A DNA stretch of 64,000 nt from assembly GCA_947494715.1 (NCBI GenBank), contig CANLWG010000010.1:62001-126000 (forward strand), in the 5' to 3' direction. Positions 62,629-64,000 of the stretch are shown here, piece by piece (position 1 is the first letter of the stretch; each line of letters opens with the position of its first letter). A model generated the notes under the pieces. That model saw only the letters and a program-made list of their open reading frames with translations, ran no database searches and had not been told where the DNA came from. The DNA comes from an uncultured Flavobacteriaceae bacterium (lineage in GTDB: Bacteria > Bacteroidota > Bacteroidia > Flavobacteriales > Flavobacteriaceae). A program made the position numbers and the translations under genes.

Positions 62629-64000
62629 ATGACTCAGGCTACCATAGAAAAGGAGAACAAACAGATTGCTAAGCAATACAAGGAATTGCTACGCATAAGC
62701 TATCAGACTTTGTCCGATGATGACAAAAAACTGATACGATCTGCTTTTGAGGTAGCCGTAGATGCCCATAAAAATCAACGTAGGAAATCCGGCGAGGCCT
62801 ATATCTTCCATCCCATTGCGGTAGCTAAGATCGTGGCTTCCGAAATAGGTCTGGATGCAGTTTCCATTGCCTCTGCCCTGTTACATGATGTTGTTGAGGA
62901 TACCGAATATACTTTGGACGACATAGAACGTATGTTCGGGGAGACCGTAGCCCGGATTGTGGACGGCCTCACAAAAATAGCACATCTTAAAAAAGACATG
63001 AATATCTCCCAACAGGCGGAGAACTTCAGGAAAATGTTGCTTACCCTTCATGATGATGTGAGGGTAATCATCATAAAAATTGCAGATCGGTATCACAACA
63101 TGCTCACCCTGGATGCCATGCCAGAACATAAGCAGGTTAAAATGGCCTCCGAAACACTCTATATTTATGCACCTCTGGCCCATCGTATCGGACTTTATAA
63201 TATCAAGACCGAACTGGAAGACCTTAGTCTAAAGTATACAGAGCCCGAAGTCTATCAGGATATTGCGGGAAAGATAGAGGACTCCAAAGTAGAACAACAG
63301 GATTACATCGACGCCTTTTCGAGCATTATTGATAAGTCGCTTAAAAAAGAAGGCCTTAACTATAACATCAAAGGCAGAATGAAATCCATCTTTTCCATTC
63401 GGAAAAAGATGAAAACCCAGAATGTCTCCTTCGATGAAATCTACGACAAGTTTGCCATTCGAATCATCTATAAATCCGACAAGCAAAATGAAAAGTTTAT
63501 CGCTTGGAAAATATACTCTATCGTAACAGATCATTTTACGCCCAATCCGGTGCGTCTACGTGACTGGATTTCGTCACCCAAATCCACAGGTTATGAGGCT
63601 CTTCACATAACCGTAATGGGACCAAATGGAAATTGGGTAGAGGTACAGATACGAAGTGAACGTATGCATGAAATTGCGGAAAAAGGATATGCAGCCCACT
63701 TTAAGTACAAGCATGGGGAACAAAAGGAACAAGGTATAGAAGTGTGGCTAAATCGTCTTCAGGAAGCTTTGGAAAGTTCCAATAGCAGCGCGGTAGATTT
63801 TGTTGAGGAATTTAAATTGAATCTCTACTCCAAGGAAATTTTCGTCTTTACTCCAAAAGGTGAACTTAAGTCGCTCCCCAAAGGAGCCACACCCCTCGAT
63901 TTTGCCTTTAATATCCATACAGAGGTGGGAATGCGCACACGGGGTGCCAGGGTAAATGGTAAATTGGTTCCGTTAAACACCACCTTGAACAGTGGAGATC
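62629..64000 (+). CDS. RelA/SpoT-family (p)ppGpp synthetase/hydrolase, truncated at the window edge
   Basis: 457 codons are visible from the ATG at 62629 and the frame is open at the window end. The N-terminal HD hydrolase domain has KSGEAYIFHP and LLHDVVED (His 86, Asp 87). A synthetase domain follows, with GRMKSIFSIRKKM, YDKFAIRII and STGYEALHITV, and the TGS domain begins near residue 400 (EIFVFTPKGEL). Both catalytic halves look complete, as in the single Rel of many bacteria. The ACT/regulatory C-terminus lies beyond this window. Confidence 0.95.
   Translation, partial: MTQATIEKENKQIAKQYKELLRISYQTLSDDDKKLIRSAFEVAVDAHKNQRRKSGEAYIFHPIAVAKIVASEIGLDAVSIASALLHDVVEDTEYTLDDIERMFGETVARIVDGLTKIAHLKKDMNISQQAENFRKMLLTLHDDVRVIIIKIADRYHNMLTLDAMPEHKQVKMASETLYIYAPLAHRIGLYNIKTELEDLSLKYTEPEVYQDIAGKIEDSKVEQQDYIDAFSSIIDKSLKKEGLNYNIKGRMKSIFSIRKKMKTQNVSFDEIYDKFAIRIIYKSDKQNEKFIAWKIYSIVTDHFTPNPVRLRDWISSPKSTGYEALHITVMGPNGNWVEVQIRSERMHEIAEKGYAAHFKYKHGEQKEQGIEVWLNRLQEALESSNSSAVDFVEEFKLNLYSKEIFVFTPKGELKSLPKGATPLDFAFNIHTEVGMRTRGARVNGKLVPLNTTLNSGD

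Noticed and set aside
1-64000. CRISPR arrays, insertion sequences, prophage, tRNA or rRNA genes
   Set aside because: No regularly spaced direct repeats, transposase, integrase or phage genes, and no tRNA or rRNA sequence recognised by eye.

Overview
The window comes from a member of the Bacteroidota, almost certainly a marine-type Flavobacteriaceae. The evidence is a gliding-motility peptidyl-prolyl isomerase (GldI), the parA-parB-DUF5683-dapB-lepB-WbqC gene order, a DUF721/DciA gene beside recF, tandem rhomboids next to mutL, repeated TAnnTTTG-type -7 promoter boxes, weak Shine-Dalgarno signals and several TTG starts. It holds about 60 protein genes. I recognised no rRNA, tRNA, CRISPR array, prophage or insertion sequence. 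The last gene (relA/spoT type) runs off the right edge.

Layout. (1) 11-10278: an amino-sugar and peptidoglycan recycling locus. Leftward murQ and a DeoR regulator face a rightward run: a NagB-like deaminase fused to a PIG-L deacetylase, a DigH/GHL10 lipoprotein, an AmpG-like permease, NagZ, a nitrilase-family amidohydrolase and AnmK. (2) 10362-14304: acetate uptake and activation (DUF4212 subunit, sodium symporter, acetyl-CoA synthetase). (3) 14417-19248, leftward: a Bcr/CflA-type exporter and a three-gene acyl-CoA (propionyl-CoA) carboxylase. (4) 19532-23998: udk, an FtsB/DivIC-like protein and both methylmalonyl-CoA mutase subunits, which would take over the carboxylase product. (5) 24184-30053: parAB, DUF5683, dapB, lepB, WbqC, DUF6122. 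(6) 30027-36228, leftward: an endonuclease/exonuclease/phosphatase protein, two rhomboids, mutL, a small membrane protein, ribH, a TPR protein. (7) 36357-44820: recF, a lipoprotein, DUF721 (DciA-like), ndk, nrnA, gldI, a cyclophilin-FKBP fusion, a CBS protein, pepD and a DUF3810 metalloprotease-like protein. (8) 45188-51225, leftward: an accessory stretch with an alpha/beta-hydrolase lipoprotein, a membrane AraC-TPR regulator and an unusual XRE-DUF4870-serine hydrolase fusion, separated by the longest intergenic gaps. (9) 51706-60256, leftward: a molybdenum-cofactor cluster joined to a Tat-exported two-subunit molybdo-hydroxylase. (10) 60487-64000: a SpoU-type methyltransferase, an M48 peptidase and a Rel enzyme.

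How the genes work together. In region 1 a lipoprotein glycosidase, importer, glucosaminidase, kinase, etherase and deaminase make a nearly complete wall-sugar salvage route. The GlcNAc-6-P deacetylase and amidase steps lack their classical enzymes (NagA, AmpD), and the PIG-L domain and the nitrilase are candidates to fill them. Regions 3 and 4 together make propionyl-CoA to succinyl-CoA conversion. In region 9 cofactor synthesis genes follow the enzyme genes that need the cofactor.

The observations most worth following up are the XRE-DUF4870-serine hydrolase fusion with an internal lipoprotein signal, the NagB-PIG-L fusion with a substituted catalytic Asp, the nitrilase between nagZ and anmK, and the heptanucleotide array upstream of the cyclophilin-FKBP gene.
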